Assembly (NCBI RefSeq): GCF_000507185.2
Contig: NZ_AYTM02000002.1
Coordinates: forward strand, 3,383,501-3,447,500
Source of the DNA: Pseudomonas syringae KCTC 12500
GTDB taxonomy: Bacteria > Pseudomonadota > Gammaproteobacteria > Pseudomonadales > Pseudomonadaceae
DNA: 64,000 nucleotides
Direction of reading: 5' to 3'
Shown here one piece after another: positions 28,349 to 37,547 of this stretch. Position numbers and translations under genes: made by a program. Numbering within the stretch: position 1 is the first letter of the stretch; each line of letters starts with the position of its first letter. The notes under the pieces were generated by a model. The model saw only the letters and a list, made by a program, of their open reading frames with translations. It was not told the origin of the DNA and did not search any database.

Positions 28349-28504
28349 ATGACCGATCCACGTAACGTTGCCCACGACAAAAAAGTCCAGCAAGAGAAAA
28401 AGAACCACGGCGAAGAAATCGCGCCGAATGCCGAGCACGCGCCTCAGCCAGGTATGAAGCCGGCACTCAAGCACGATGATGACGAGCAGGAAGAGCAGGC
28501 GTAA
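28349..28504 (+). CDS. Small highly charged hypothetical protein
   Basis: 51 residues from ATG 28349 (AAGGAA upstream), almost all hydrophilic: MTDPRNVAHDKKVQQEKKNH, ending DDDEQEEQA. It resembles small intrinsically disordered, stress-related Pseudomonas proteins, but I cannot name a family. No partner gene. Confidence 0.6.
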   Translation: MTDPRNVAHDKKVQQEKKNHGEEIAPNAEHAPQPGMKPALKHDDDEQEEQA

Positions 28505-28608
28505 GCCAGTGATCTGATCGTGACCTTTGGCGGTGCTGGCTGATGTCAGCACCCGCTGGGCGCCTCTTTCGAGGTCAGCACTTCAGGCAGGCAACAGGAG
28601 CTCATAGC

Positions 28609-29280
28609 ATGCTCAAACACATCATTTTCGACGTAAACGAGACGCTGCTGGATCTGGCCGCGCTCGACGCTTTCTTCGCGGGACTGTTCGGCGACAGCCG
28701 TTTGCGCACCGAATGGTTTCTGACGCTGCAAGAGTGCTGGATGACCAACACCCTAACCGGCCAGTACCAGGCGTTTGGTGATCTGGCGCAGGGCGCTTTG
28801 AGAATGGTTGCCGCACGGCACCAGGTGGAAGTGGGCGACGATCAGTGCAAAGCCCTGGCTGCCGGCATCAAATCTCTTCCTGCGCACAAGGACGTTCATC
28901 AGGCACTGCAGTTATTGAACGACAACGGATTTGTGCTCATTGCCCTGAGCAATGGCGCGCTGGAGGCGCTGCAGCAACAGCTCGAATTTGCAGGGTTGAC
29001 CGACTGCTTCGAGCACATCATGGCAGGCAGCGAAATCAGTCAATTCAAGCCAGCCGCGGCAACCTACCAAATGGTCGCACAGCGCCTGGGCATCGCCACG
29101 GATCAGATGATCATGGTCGCTGCGCACGCCTGGGACATCGCCGGCGCTGCCAAGGCCGGGTGTCGCACCGCGTTTGTCGAGCGTCCGGGAAAGGTGCTCA
29201 ACCCGATCGGCACCCAGCCTGACTTGATCGGTAAAGATGTTCAGGATGTCGCCATTAAACTCTGCGCAGGTAAGTTTTAG
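28609..29280 (+). CDS. Haloacid dehalogenase type II-like hydrolase
   Basis: 223 residues from ATG 28609 (CAGGAG upstream). HAD motif I FDVNETLLDL (nucleophile D8; Asn in place of the second Asp, as in dehalogenases), motif II IALSNG, motif III Lys near SQFKPAAATY, and motif IV reduced to VAAHAWDIAGAAKAG. That pattern marks L-2-haloacid dehalogenase relatives rather than phosphatases. Substrate not predictable. Confidence 0.85.
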   Translation: MLKHIIFDVNETLLDLAALDAFFAGLFGDSRLRTEWFLTLQECWMTNTLTGQYQAFGDLAQGALRMVAARHQVEVGDDQCKALAAGIKSLPAHKDVHQALQLLNDNGFVLIALSNGALEALQQQLEFAGLTDCFEHIMAGSEISQFKPAAATYQMVAQRLGIATDQMIMVAAHAWDIAGAAKAGCRTAFVERPGKVLNPIGTQPDLIGKDVQDVAIKLCAGKF

Positions 29281-29312
29281 CGCTGATTCGCGAGTCGTCC
29301 TCAAGCCGTCCC

Positions 29313-29756
29313 TTATTTAAAGGGGATGACCGATATCTCGCCATTCCGTTCAATGATCGCGTACCTGATGTCCTTCATCTCCACGATCCCTTGCGTGGTT
29401 CGTGCGGCCTCCATCACATCGGATTCACTGATGCGCGCCTCTCTCATCCGTTTGGTCAGTGGCTTGCCGTCTTCCACGATGATCGTAGGGCCGCCATCCA
29501 GAAATTTGGCCAACCGCTTCGATCGACGTTTGGCCAGGGAAAAGCCGACGTCTATGGCGATAAGCGTGGAGATGATCAGTATCGCGTTAGTCACCGAAAA
29601 ATCATCGCCCAGCAGCGCTTGCTGAGTGGCCTCGCCAATGATCAGCAACAGGACGAAATCGAAGGTGGTGAGGTCGGTAAGGGAGCGGCGTCCGGCAACA
29701 CGAAACAAGACCATCAAGACAAAATAAATCGCTGCTGCTCTGAGCACTGCATCCAT
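29313..29756 (-). CDS. DUF421/YetF-like membrane protein
   Basis: 147 residues. Two or three N-terminal membrane helices (AAAIYFVLMVLFRVAGRRSL is characteristic) precede the small soluble YetF domain (KFLDGGPTIIVEDGKPLTKR, then MREARISESDVMEAARTTQG). Role unknown. The gene upstream (29771-30313) reads the same way with a 14-bp gap and may be co-transcribed. Confidence 0.85.
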   Translation of the reverse strand: MDAVLRAAAIYFVLMVLFRVAGRRSLTDLTTFDFVLLLIIGEATQQALLGDDFSVTNAILIISTLIAIDVGFSLAKRRSKRLAKFLDGGPTIIVEDGKPLTKRMREARISESDVMEAARTTQGIVEMKDIRYAIIERNGEISVIPFK

Positions 29757-29770
29757 AAATCGCTTTCTCT

Positions 29771-30313
29771 CTACGGGTAGATAAACCTGGGCATCGGCAG
29801 CGTTTCGCCACCCAGCATATGCATTTGCCCTCGGTACAGTCCCACCCCGTTACTGCGAACAGTCAGGTACAAAGTGGCTAAACCGTCCTTGTCGGCCTGC
29901 ATCGGAATGACCAGATCACGGCCTTCGCTGTGAAGGGGTGCAGGCTGGGGATTAAGTTTCTCGATCGACACGCCTTCGAGCAGCCCACTGCCGACGACCA
30001 GATAACGCATTTCGGAGGGGGCGCCTTTGGACGTGACAATCATATCGTCCTGACTGCCGTTGCGGCTGAAACGCTCGTAGCTCACCTGCAGTTTGCCGTC
30101 TGCCGTTTGAGGCTCGACCTGGCTCAACGGCCCTTTGGAAAACAAGCCGGCCAGGGTCAGCACTATCAGTACAATCAGGCCTGCCCAGCCGATGCGCTCA
30201 AAGCGCCAGACTCGACGCTGCTGCGCCATATCTTCCTGGACGGGATATGACCGGCTGCGGAACTCATGGTCGTCCGCCTCATCACCGCGTAGTGCCATTA
30301 ACGTGCTGTCCAT
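29771..30313 (-). CDS. Single-pass membrane hypothetical protein
   Basis: 180 residues: about 40 cytoplasmic residues, one membrane helix (IGWAGLIVLIVLTLAGLFSK) and a beta-rich periplasmic domain (LQVSYERFSRNGSQDDMIVT). No family name recognised. Probably co-transcribed with the DUF421 gene. Confidence 0.65.
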   Translation of the reverse strand: MDSTLMALRGDEADDHEFRSRSYPVQEDMAQQRRVWRFERIGWAGLIVLIVLTLAGLFSKGPLSQVEPQTADGKLQVSYERFSRNGSQDDMIVTSKGAPSEMRYLVVGSGLLEGVSIEKLNPQPAPLHSEGRDLVIPMQADKDGLATLYLTVRSNGVGLYRGQMHMLGGETLPMPRFIYP

Positions 30314-30491
30314 TAGGGAAATTTTGTAGGCACCTTATTACGCGTTCACCCCGTCCGCTGTCCAGAACGGTTTACATCCTTGTCATGGCTATGGCCGTTC
30401 CGGGTGAGTGGCCGCCTTGCGCAGCCGGTTCGAATGTGAGTCGAGCGAATGCCGACGAGGAGGGCTATGAAGGGCTGGTGAGAGTCTTGCG

Positions 30492-31634
30492 TCAGTCGTT
30501 CATCGGCGCGTGCATGGCTGTCCAGTCTTCGATCAATCCGGCATACAGCTCGACGCATTGGTGGAGTTTGTCGACTTCACAATACTCATCGACCTTGTGC
30601 GCCATGCTGGGCTCTCCCGGACCGAGAATAAGGGTGGGCGGATAGCCGATTGCGGGGAGCAGCACCGCGGCATCGGTAAAGTAGGGCACCGCCTTTTCCT
30701 CCAGAGGGGCGTCATGCAAGGCCTGACAGCGTGCAAAAACCTGCTGCACCCACGGCTCGTCGGGGCTGGCACAAATACCAGGCAGATCAATCAGGGTGCT
30801 CAGCTCCGCGCGGCTGCCCAGATGGGCCGCCAGCCGTCCGCGAATCTCGTCGTGGTCCAGATTCGGTGCAGTGCGCAGGTCCAGGGTGAACGCTGCGTAG
30901 TCCGGCACCGAGTTGATGTTCAGGCCGCCGCTGATAGTGCCGACGTTCAGCGTCGGCTTGCGCATGAGTGGATGTGCAGGGCCTACTTCAAAGGTCTGCG
31001 CGCGGCCAATGTGTTCGGCGGCCAGGTAGATAGCGTTCACGCCTTCTTCCGGCATGGCGCCGTGTGCCGTCAGGCCATGGCTGGCGCAGCGCAGCCATAG
31101 CGCGCCTTTGTGCCCGAGTATCGGGTAGTTGGCCGTCGGCTCTCCGATCAGCAGTGCGCCCAGCTCACCGAGCAAATGGGGCGCGTCACTGCACAGGGCC
31201 TTGGCGCCGTCACAGCCGGTTTCCTCTCCGCCGGTGAGTATCAGCCGAACGCCGGGCCCGCGCCGAATGGAATCACGGCTGCGCTGGCAGGCCACGATGA
31301 AGGCGGCAATGCCCGCTTTCATGTCGCTGGACCCTCGCCCGTACAGCCGGCCATCGACGATCTCACCGGCAAACGGCGAGTGACTCCAGGTGGCATTGCC
31401 GAGCGGTACGGTATCCAGGTGGCCGGTGAACCCCAGCGGTTTGCCGTGTCCGTCGCCCTCAAGCCAGGCGACCAGATTGAAACGGCGCTCACCGAAACGC
31501 TGCAGCTCGCAGACAAACCCGTGGCGGGTCAGCTGTTCGGCAAGAAAAGCCGCACACGCTTCTTCATCGCCCGGCGGGTTGAGGGTCTGGAACGCCAGCA
31601 GGGCTCGGGTCAGGGCTATCGGGTCATCAAGCAT
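30492..31634 (-). CDS. M20 peptidase, ArgE/DapE-like deacylase
   Basis: 380 residues with the M20 zinc ligands: GHLDTVPLG (His-x-Asp), GRGSSDMKAG (bridging Asp), GGEETGCDG (general-base Glu and metal Glu) and the dimerisation domain in the middle. It removes acyl groups from amino acids or similar amides in the cytoplasm. It is the last gene of the LacI-controlled operon starting at 36276, so its substrate is probably the imported compound and not acetylornithine. Confidence 0.88.
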   Translation of the reverse strand: MLDDPIALTRALLAFQTLNPPGDEEACAAFLAEQLTRHGFVCELQRFGERRFNLVAWLEGDGHGKPLGFTGHLDTVPLGNATWSHSPFAGEIVDGRLYGRGSSDMKAGIAAFIVACQRSRDSIRRGPGVRLILTGGEETGCDGAKALCSDAPHLLGELGALLIGEPTANYPILGHKGALWLRCASHGLTAHGAMPEEGVNAIYLAAEHIGRAQTFEVGPAHPLMRKPTLNVGTISGGLNINSVPDYAAFTLDLRTAPNLDHDEIRGRLAAHLGSRAELSTLIDLPGICASPDEPWVQQVFARCQALHDAPLEEKAVPYFTDAAVLLPAIGYPPTLILGPGEPSMAHKVDEYCEVDKLHQCVELYAGLIEDWTAMHAPMND

Positions 31635-31646
31635 CGGAGCCTCCGG

Positions 31647-32402
31647 TCAGGTGCGGCGAGTCAGCCAGTCGAGGCTGTTGATCCAGAAGCGGCGATAGCC
31701 TTCCCAGTCGAGAAACGCTTCTGGCAGCCAGTGTTCGGAAAGGTCGCTGGTCCACGCCAGAGTGCGTCCGGCACCGACCTCACGCGCGGCGAGCAGCGGG
31801 TGCTGAGAGCCTTCGACGGTGGCCAGCAATTGAGCTTCGGGATGCAATTCAACTTCGTTGTAGCCAAGCAGGTACGGCCATTCGCCGCCCAGGCCTTGCA
31901 GTATCGGGTGACCACTGTTGATCTGCGGCAGAAAGCCTTCCGGCACTTCGACACGATCGTCGTAAGGCAGGCAGCGCACGGGCAAGACTTCCTCGACAGG
32001 CGTTCCACGGTAGCGCGCGCCGCCGTTGATGCCTTGAAAGCTGAAGTAGCCGCCGACCATCATCAATGCACCGCCCTGCAAGACGTATTCGCGAAGGGCT
32101 TTGAGCCGGTTGGGCGTACGCTTGCCACGCAGCCAGGTGTCCGGGTGCAGCAGCAGGGTATTGGCACCGATGTCGGAGAGGATCACCGCCTGATACTGAC
32201 TGAGTGCTTCAACCGTGGCCGGAAAGTCGGCCTGGGCCTGATCGGCGCACATCTGCGTGATCTGATAGTCGCTGTCTGCCATCGCCGCGAGCAAGCGCCG
32301 CGCGCCATTGTGCGCAGTGACGCTGTCGAACTGATCGAAGCCTTTGATGTGGGTTGACGTGCTGACCCATGATTCGCCAGCCAGCAATACGGACTGTTTC
32401 AT
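31647..32402 (-). CDS. Glutamine-amidotransferase-like protein
   Basis: 251 residues similar in pattern to the putative glutamine amidotransferase family (class I GATase fold): AVILSDIGANTLLLHPDTWL, LREYVLQGGALMMVGGYFSF, GYNEVELHPEAQLLATVEGS and GRTLAWTSDLSEHWLPEAFL. No nucleophilic-elbow Cys is visible, so it is unlikely to hydrolyse glutamine. It overlaps the phosphotriesterase gene by 4 nt and precedes the M20 gene by 12 bp. Role in the pathway unknown. Confidence 0.75.
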   Translation of the reverse strand: MKQSVLLAGESWVSTSTHIKGFDQFDSVTAHNGARRLLAAMADSDYQITQMCADQAQADFPATVEALSQYQAVILSDIGANTLLLHPDTWLRGKRTPNRLKALREYVLQGGALMMVGGYFSFQGINGGARYRGTPVEEVLPVRCLPYDDRVEVPEGFLPQINSGHPILQGLGGEWPYLLGYNEVELHPEAQLLATVEGSQHPLLAAREVGAGRTLAWTSDLSEHWLPEAFLDWEGYRRFWINSLDWLTRRT

Positions 32403-33514
32403 GACGTTGCATTCCTCTGCGATGAAAAAGGAGCCTGGAAGCCGCGCTGAAAGACCCGGCGCGGGTTGTCGATCAAAAGGTTTTCGAGCTGTTCACCGGT
32501 AACGCCATGACGGCGCAGGCGCGGGACAAAGTGTTTCAGCAGGTAGCCATAACCATGACCGCCGTAACGGGTCAGCATGGTTTTCAGAAAGACGTCCTGA
32601 GACAACAGCACTTGCGAGCCGAAACCGTGCTCGATCAGGGCGACGATGGCCCGCGCGTTTTCCTCATCACTGGGCGACTGCGCGTGCTCGTCGGCGAAGT
32701 AGTAACCCATGCCGATCATGTCGTATTCCAGAAACGCGCCGCGTGCCGCCAGCGCATGCTGATACGCAGGGTCGCTGTGGCTCGGGTTCATGTGGCACAG
32801 CACCGTGTGGCGCAGGTCGGCGCCTTCTGCCTCAACGATGTCCAGTACCCGGTGGCCGAGGCGTTCCCAGCCGGGCAGATGCACCGAGAGCGGCACGCCG
32901 GTCGCGGCACTTGCACGGGCTGCGGCGCGCAGTGATTTCTCTTCGTCAGCCGTGAACGCGGCAGAAACACCAATCTCACCGATCAGGCCGGCAATCACCT
33001 CGGGCTTCTCTGCACCGCCGCCCACGTCATGAATGATCTGCTCCGCCAGTTGTTCAACCGAGCGTTCGTGCACGTAATGCGGGTGCGAGGGTTCCAGATA
33101 GAAACCGGCACCCATGATGATATTCAGGCCGGTCAGACGGGAAATCCGCTGCAAGGCCTGCGGGTCGCGGCCGATGCCCAGATTGGTCGGATCGACCACC
33201 GTTTCCCCGCCCAGCGCCCGGTACTTCAGCAGTTCTTCGCACGCGAGGTCGACATCGAACAACTGACAATTGTCGCGGCTGACCAACGGGTTCATGTGCA
33301 GCTCGCCGAGCAGTTCGATGCTTACCGGGTGCTCGGCCAGGTGCCGTTCGCCGCAGCAACTGGGTGCGACCCATTTGCCCGAAGCGTCGAGCAGAATGTG
33401 TTCGTGCATCAAGGTGACGCCAAGACGCTCGACAGGCACTGGCCCCAGCACTGTCATGGCATGGCCGCTGTCGACGCCGAGGGGCAGGGGTGAAGGATGA
33501 CGAAACAGGCTCAT
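32399..33514 (-). CDS. Phosphotriesterase-family metal hydrolase
   Basis: 371 residues. PTE-family barrel with the first metal site MHEHILLD, a Glu in GLIGEIGV at the position where true phosphotriesterases carry a carbamylated Lys, then SVHLPGWE (His), CHMNPSHSD (His) and an Asp near LLSQDVFL. The Glu-bridged subtype comprises lactonases and sugar-lactone or amide hydrolases. It overlaps both neighbours by 4 nt, so it belongs to the catabolic operon. A lactone or phosphate ester of an imported sugar is a plausible substrate (inference). Confidence 0.85.
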   Translation of the reverse strand: MSLFRHPSPLPLGVDSGHAMTVLGPVPVERLGVTLMHEHILLDASGKWVAPSCCGERHLAEHPVSIELLGELHMNPLVSRDNCQLFDVDLACEELLKYRALGGETVVDPTNLGIGRDPQALQRISRLTGLNIIMGAGFYLEPSHPHYVHERSVEQLAEQIIHDVGGGAEKPEVIAGLIGEIGVSAAFTADEEKSLRAAARASAATGVPLSVHLPGWERLGHRVLDIVEAEGADLRHTVLCHMNPSHSDPAYQHALAARGAFLEYDMIGMGYYFADEHAQSPSDEENARAIVALIEHGFGSQVLLSQDVFLKTMLTRYGGHGYGYLLKHFVPRLRRHGVTGEQLENLLIDNPRRVFQRGFQAPFSSQRNATS

Positions 33515-34530
33515 GCTCCAGCCCTCCCGAGTGGGCGGCCGGTACGTAGAATGCGAGTGTTCAGCCAGATCGCCAGCAGTACGATCAGGCCCGTGGCGAT
33601 TTGCGTGTAAAACGGTGAGACGTGGGCCAGAATCAGCCCGTTCTTGATTGCAGCCATGGTGAGCACCCCTAACAGTGTGCCGACAATCGTGCCGAAGCCA
33701 CCGAACAGGCTGGTGCTGCCGAGGACCACGGCGGCAATCACTTCCAGTTCGAAACCTTCGCCCTGATTCGAGGAGCCACTGCCCAGCCTGGCCGTGACGA
33801 TCATGCCGGCCAGAGCGGCCGCCATGCCACTGAGCATGTAGACCCGCAGCAATACTCCGCGATGATTCACCCCGGCGCGGCGCACGCTTTCAGCGTTGGC
33901 ACCGATGCCCGTGAGGTAGCGGCCAAAGCGCATTTTGCCGAGCACCAGCACCCCGCCCAGTGTGACCAGCAAGGCCAGCCAGGCAGTCAGCGGCACGCCG
34001 AGAAACCAGCCGCGACCCAGGGCCAGAAATGCCGTTTCCTCGCGTGGAACGGGGATCGAATAGCCTTGCGTCAGCAGCATCGCCAGGCCACGAATAATGG
34101 TCAGGGTGGCCAGGGTGACGATAAAGGCCGGGATGCCCGCGTAGGCGATGAAGTAGCCGTTCAGCGCCCCGATCATCGCGCCCACAGCGAGTCCGCCGAG
34201 CAGAACCAGCGGCCAGGGCAGGTGCCAGGCATTGAGCGCCATGGCCGCCAGCGCACCGACCAGCGCCAGGGTCGAGCCGACCGACAGGTCGATGCCGCCG
34301 GTAGTGACCACCAGCGTCATCGCCACCGCGACAATCAGCAACGGTGCGTTTTGCCGGATAACGTTGAGCAGGTTGGCGCCGCTTAAAAAGTTATCGGTCA
34401 CCAGCGCGAACAGCACAAAGCACAGGGCGAAAAACAGGCCGATGCTGACCACGCCGGGAAAGTCGTGCAGCAGGCGCTTGAACAGCGACTGCGGCAGAAT
34501 GCGTTGGCGCGTGAGATCGAGCGTTTTCAT
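33511..34530 (-). CDS. Ribose/FrcC-type ABC permease
   Basis: 339 residues, about ten membrane helices, with the RbsC family signature TTGGIDLSVGSTLALVGALA and VVLGSTSLFGGFGTIVGTLL. CUT2-class permease that works as a homodimer. It overlaps the phosphotriesterase gene by 4 nt and follows the ATPase gene by 14 bp. Confidence 0.92.
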   Translation of the reverse strand: MKTLDLTRQRILPQSLFKRLLHDFPGVVSIGLFFALCFVLFALVTDNFLSGANLLNVIRQNAPLLIVAVAMTLVVTTGGIDLSVGSTLALVGALAAMALNAWHLPWPLVLLGGLAVGAMIGALNGYFIAYAGIPAFIVTLATLTIIRGLAMLLTQGYSIPVPREETAFLALGRGWFLGVPLTAWLALLVTLGGVLVLGKMRFGRYLTGIGANAESVRRAGVNHRGVLLRVYMLSGMAAALAGMIVTARLGSGSSNQGEGFELEVIAAVVLGSTSLFGGFGTIVGTLLGVLTMAAIKNGLILAHVSPFYTQIATGLIVLLAIWLNTRILRTGRPLGRAGA

Positions 34531-34544
34531 GGCGTCATATCCTT

Positions 34545-35321
34545 TCAGGCGCTAGCGGAGCGGGCAGTGAATTTATGCCCGACGATGAGTTCGACGACCT
34601 CGTTAAGGTCGGTGTCGGCGATCCTTCGCTCGGCCAGATTGGCGCCGTCATACATCACCATGAGGCGGTCGCAGACCAGAAACAGGTCCTGCAACCTGTG
34701 GGTGATCAGAATCACGCTGACGCCCTGGCGGCTGATGGTACGAATCAACTCCAGCACCGCTTCGACTTCGGCTACCGCGAGGGCCGCGGTGGGCTCGTCC
34801 ATGATCAGAACCTTAGGGCCGAAGGCGGCCGCGCGGGCAATCGCAACGGCCTGGCGCTGGCCGCCGGAAAGGTGTCGTACCTGCGCGCGGGTATCTGGAA
34901 TGGTGATGCCCAATGCTTCAAGAATCTGCCGTGCTTCGCGGTGCATGCGCGTCTCATCGAGCAACGGCACGCCGAGCACGCGGCGCATCGGTTCGCGGCC
35001 CATGAAGAGGTTTCCGGCCACATCGACGGTGTCACACAGCGACAGGTCCTGATACACCATCTGGATATGGCAGCGCTGCGCATCTGCCGGGCCGTTGAAA
35101 CTGACTTCCTCGCCATCGATGGCGATTCGTCCGCTGGTCGGTAACTCCGCACCTGACAGGATCTTGGTCAGCGTGGATTTGCCTGCGCCGTTGTCGCCCA
35201 CCAGCCCCAGCACTTCACCGGGCTGCAACAGCAGATCGACACCGCGTAACGAGGCTATCGAGCCGTAGTGTTTAGTGATGGCACTCATCTGTACCCGAGG
35301 CACTTCGCCAGGCGTCTGCAT
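34545..35321 (-). CDS. Single-domain sugar ABC ATPase (FrcA-like)
   Basis: 258 residues with Walker A GDNGAGKST, signature HLSGGQRQAVAIARA, Walker B VLIMDEPTAALAV and an H-loop (ILITHR). RbsA-type ATPases normally have two fused ABC domains (about 500 residues). This single-domain form is the FrcA type, which dimerises. Energises the 33511-34530 permease. Confidence 0.92.
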   Translation of the reverse strand: MQTPGEVPRVQMSAITKHYGSIASLRGVDLLLQPGEVLGLVGDNGAGKSTLTKILSGAELPTSGRIAIDGEEVSFNGPADAQRCHIQMVYQDLSLCDTVDVAGNLFMGREPMRRVLGVPLLDETRMHREARQILEALGITIPDTRAQVRHLSGGQRQAVAIARAAAFGPKVLIMDEPTAALAVAEVEAVLELIRTISRQGVSVILITHRLQDLFLVCDRLMVMYDGANLAERRIADTDLNEVVELIVGHKFTARSASA

Positions 35322-35331
35322 GCTGAGCCCC

Positions 35332-36276
35332 TTATTTGAATTCGGCGCGATAGGCTGCCAGGTTGGCTTTGGTCACCAGCGTGACGGGAATACTCTGTTC
35401 GCGAGCCACGGTCTTTCCGGACAACAGCGCCAGTGCCGACTCCACCGCCGTCTTGCCCATGGCCTGCGTGTTCTGTTGCACCACCACCGCGACAGAGCCG
35501 TCATCCAGACCCTGCACTGCCTGAGAGGACAGGTCCCACCCGAAAATCCTGACCCGCTCGCCGGCACCTTGCGACACGCTCGCGGCAACCGAGCCAATCA
35601 GGGCGGGTTCACCAGTGGCATAAATGATCTGCAGATCAGGGTTGGCGGTCAGCAGGTTTTCCGCCGCCGCCTGGGCGGTGTCCTGCACATTGTTACCGTC
35701 GACGGTATTGACGATCTTCGCCTGGCTGGCGGTCTTTGCCAGACCCTCGCGGAAGCCGTCCAGACGCAGATTCTGCACATAGGAGCCGAGGGCTCCGACC
35801 ACGCCGATGCTGGCCTTGCCCGCCAGTTCGCGGTTGATGTATTCGCCGGTGTACTGGCCGATCTGCCGGGCTGCCTCACGGTTATCCACGCCGACCTGCA
35901 CGGCATTGTCGCCATTGATCACAGCATCGATTGCCACCACCGGGATTCCCGCCTGCGCGGCTGCGGTGACCGCCGGCTTGATACCGTTGACGTCGATGGC
36001 GCAGACCAGAATGGCGTCGACCTTGTCCTGAATATAGGCCTCGATGGCGTCGTTCTGGGCTGACGGGTTGTCATTGGCGTTGAACACCACCAGCTCTGCT
36101 CCGGCAGCTTTCGCCGCAGCCTGTGCGCCTTGGGTAATCTGGGTGAAATACAGCGCCTGTTGGTTGACCTGTACCAGAGCCAGACGTTTGCCGGTCTGGG
36201 CCTGAATGATGGGTGACAACGCCAAGGCCAAAACAACGCCGAGGGTCAGGGTGAAACGCTTGCTCAAACGCAGCAT
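35332..36276 (-). CDS. Periplasmic sugar-binding protein (RbsB/FrcB type)
   Basis: 314 residues from ATG 36276, six bases after AGGAGG; the ATG at 36282 touches the Shine-Dalgarno sequence and is unlikely. Signal peptide cut near IQAQ (about residue 23). The PBP1 fold is clear: ALVQVNQQALYFTQITQGAQ, VDAILVCAIDVNG, GIPVVAIDAVING and DLQIIYATGEPALIG. First gene of a six-gene operon that ends with the M20 deacylase. Confidence 0.9.
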   Translation of the reverse strand: MLRLSKRFTLTLGVVLALALSPIIQAQTGKRLALVQVNQQALYFTQITQGAQAAAKAAGAELVVFNANDNPSAQNDAIEAYIQDKVDAILVCAIDVNGIKPAVTAAAQAGIPVVAIDAVINGDNAVQVGVDNREAARQIGQYTGEYINRELAGKASIGVVGALGSYVQNLRLDGFREGLAKTASQAKIVNTVDGNNVQDTAQAAAENLLTANPDLQIIYATGEPALIGSVAASVSQGAGERVRIFGWDLSSQAVQGLDDGSVAVVVQQNTQAMGKTAVESALALLSGKTVAREQSIPVTLVTKANLAAYRAEFK

Positions 36277-36318
36277 TGCCATCCTCCTAGTCTGATTGCC
36301 GGTGCGGCAAATCAGATC

Positions 36319-36334
36319 GGTAAACCGGTTTACC
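36319..36334. promoter_or_regulatory. LacI-family operator of the sugar/PTE operon
   Basis: Perfect 16-bp palindrome GGTAAACCGGTTTACC with a central CG, 43 bp upstream of the binding-protein start. Target of the LacI-type regulator encoded next door at 36534-37547. Confidence 0.85.
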
Positions 36335-36533
36335 AGTCGTCTCAAAAAAAAGACAAATGAGCTTTGTCTTCAGGTTTGAAAACTGGAGAAAGCAGATTGT
36401 GTGCCATTTTTTCGCAATGCCTGCCAGTGACCGTACATCCTTGATGCGCCACACTTTTCCGCAATCATCGGTTTTTCAGGAGGCAAACGGCAGTGCACTG
36501 ATTTAATGCCGGGTGTTACTGGTTGCCCCGCAA

Positions 36534-37547
36534 TCAGTCACTGCGCGTTGCTACCGTGCCCCGGCAGACCAGCTCTACGGGTACGCGCACGACGTCCTGC
36601 GCACAGTCGCCGCCCGTCATTCGCTGCAGCAGTTGCGCCACACCGAGACGGCCAAGCTCTCTGGAGGATTGGCGGATGGTACACAGCGGCGGGGTCAGCA
36701 GGCTGGCGTAGACGGCGTCGTCGAAACCCACCAGCGACATGGCACCGGGCACGCTGATATTGCGCTCACGCAGGACATCGAGCACGCCCAGGGCGATGAA
36801 GTCACTGGCGGCGAAAATCGCCTCCGGAGGGTGGGGCAGGGCGAGTAGCTGGGCGGTTGCGATACGCCCGAACTCACGGCTGTAATCCCCGAAGCACTGG
36901 TATTCCGGCACCTCTGCGATGCCCGCCAGCGCCAGCGCTTCCCGGTAGCCGGCATAGCGCTCGCGGGCACTCATCAAGGCCGAAGGACCGGACACATGAG
37001 CGATGCGTCGATGTCCATGGCGGAGCAGATAGTCCGTCGCCAGGCGACCGCCCTGATGGTTGTCGGCGAACACTTTGGGCTGCGACGTGCCGGGAACGTC
37101 TTCGTCGAGCAGAATGATATTGCGGTAGCTCATCAGCTGGCTGGCCAGCGTGCCGTCATCCGGGCGGTTGCTGACCAGTAGCAAGCCATCGACGTTACGT
37201 GAATCCAGCCAACGCACAAACGTGCTTTCGCGTTCAAGCAGGTTGCGGGTGACACACAGCACCAGGTTGTAACCATGTGCGGACGCCTCTTCCTCGGCCG
37301 CGTCTGCCAGCTCGGCAAAAAACGGGTTGGCGATGTCCGGCAGCACCAGACCAATGGTCTCACTGCCGCCTTTGCTCAGGCGCCGGGCCAGACTGTTGCC
37401 CCGGTAGTCCAGTGCCTTGATCGCCGTATCGATACGCTTCGCGGTCTCCGGCGGCAGGCTGATGCTTCGGTTCAGATAGCGCGACACCGCAGCCTTGGAA
37501 AGACCTGCATGGTTGGCAACATCCTTGAGCGTTACGGGTCTGGTCAT
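36534..37547 (-). CDS. LacI-family regulator of the sugar/PTE operon
   Basis: 337 residues. HTH: TRPVTLKDVANHAGLSKAAV, then SRYLNRSISLPPETAKRI. The sensor domain ends with the dimerisation segment LCTIRQSSRELGRLGVAQLL. It lies directly upstream of, and in the same direction as, the six-gene importer/hydrolase operon, whose promoter carries a perfect palindrome. No other candidate target is near. Confidence 0.9.
   Translation of the reverse strand: MTRPVTLKDVANHAGLSKAAVSRYLNRSISLPPETAKRIDTAIKALDYRGNSLARRLSKGGSETIGLVLPDIANPFFAELADAAEEEASAHGYNLVLCVTRNLLERESTFVRWLDSRNVDGLLLVSNRPDDGTLASQLMSYRNIILLDEDVPGTSQPKVFADNHQGGRLATDYLLRHGHRRIAHVSGPSALMSARERYAGYREALALAGIAEVPEYQCFGDYSREFGRIATAQLLALPHPPEAIFAASDFIALGVLDVLRERNISVPGAMSLVGFDDAVYASLLTPPLCTIRQSSRELGRLGVAQLLQRMTGGDCAQDVVRVPVELVCRGTVATRSD

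Noticed and set aside
31110..32357. 415-codon plus-strand ORF over the deacylase and GATase-like genes
   Set aside because: Antisense of two well-supported genes and lacks a ribosome site or family motif.
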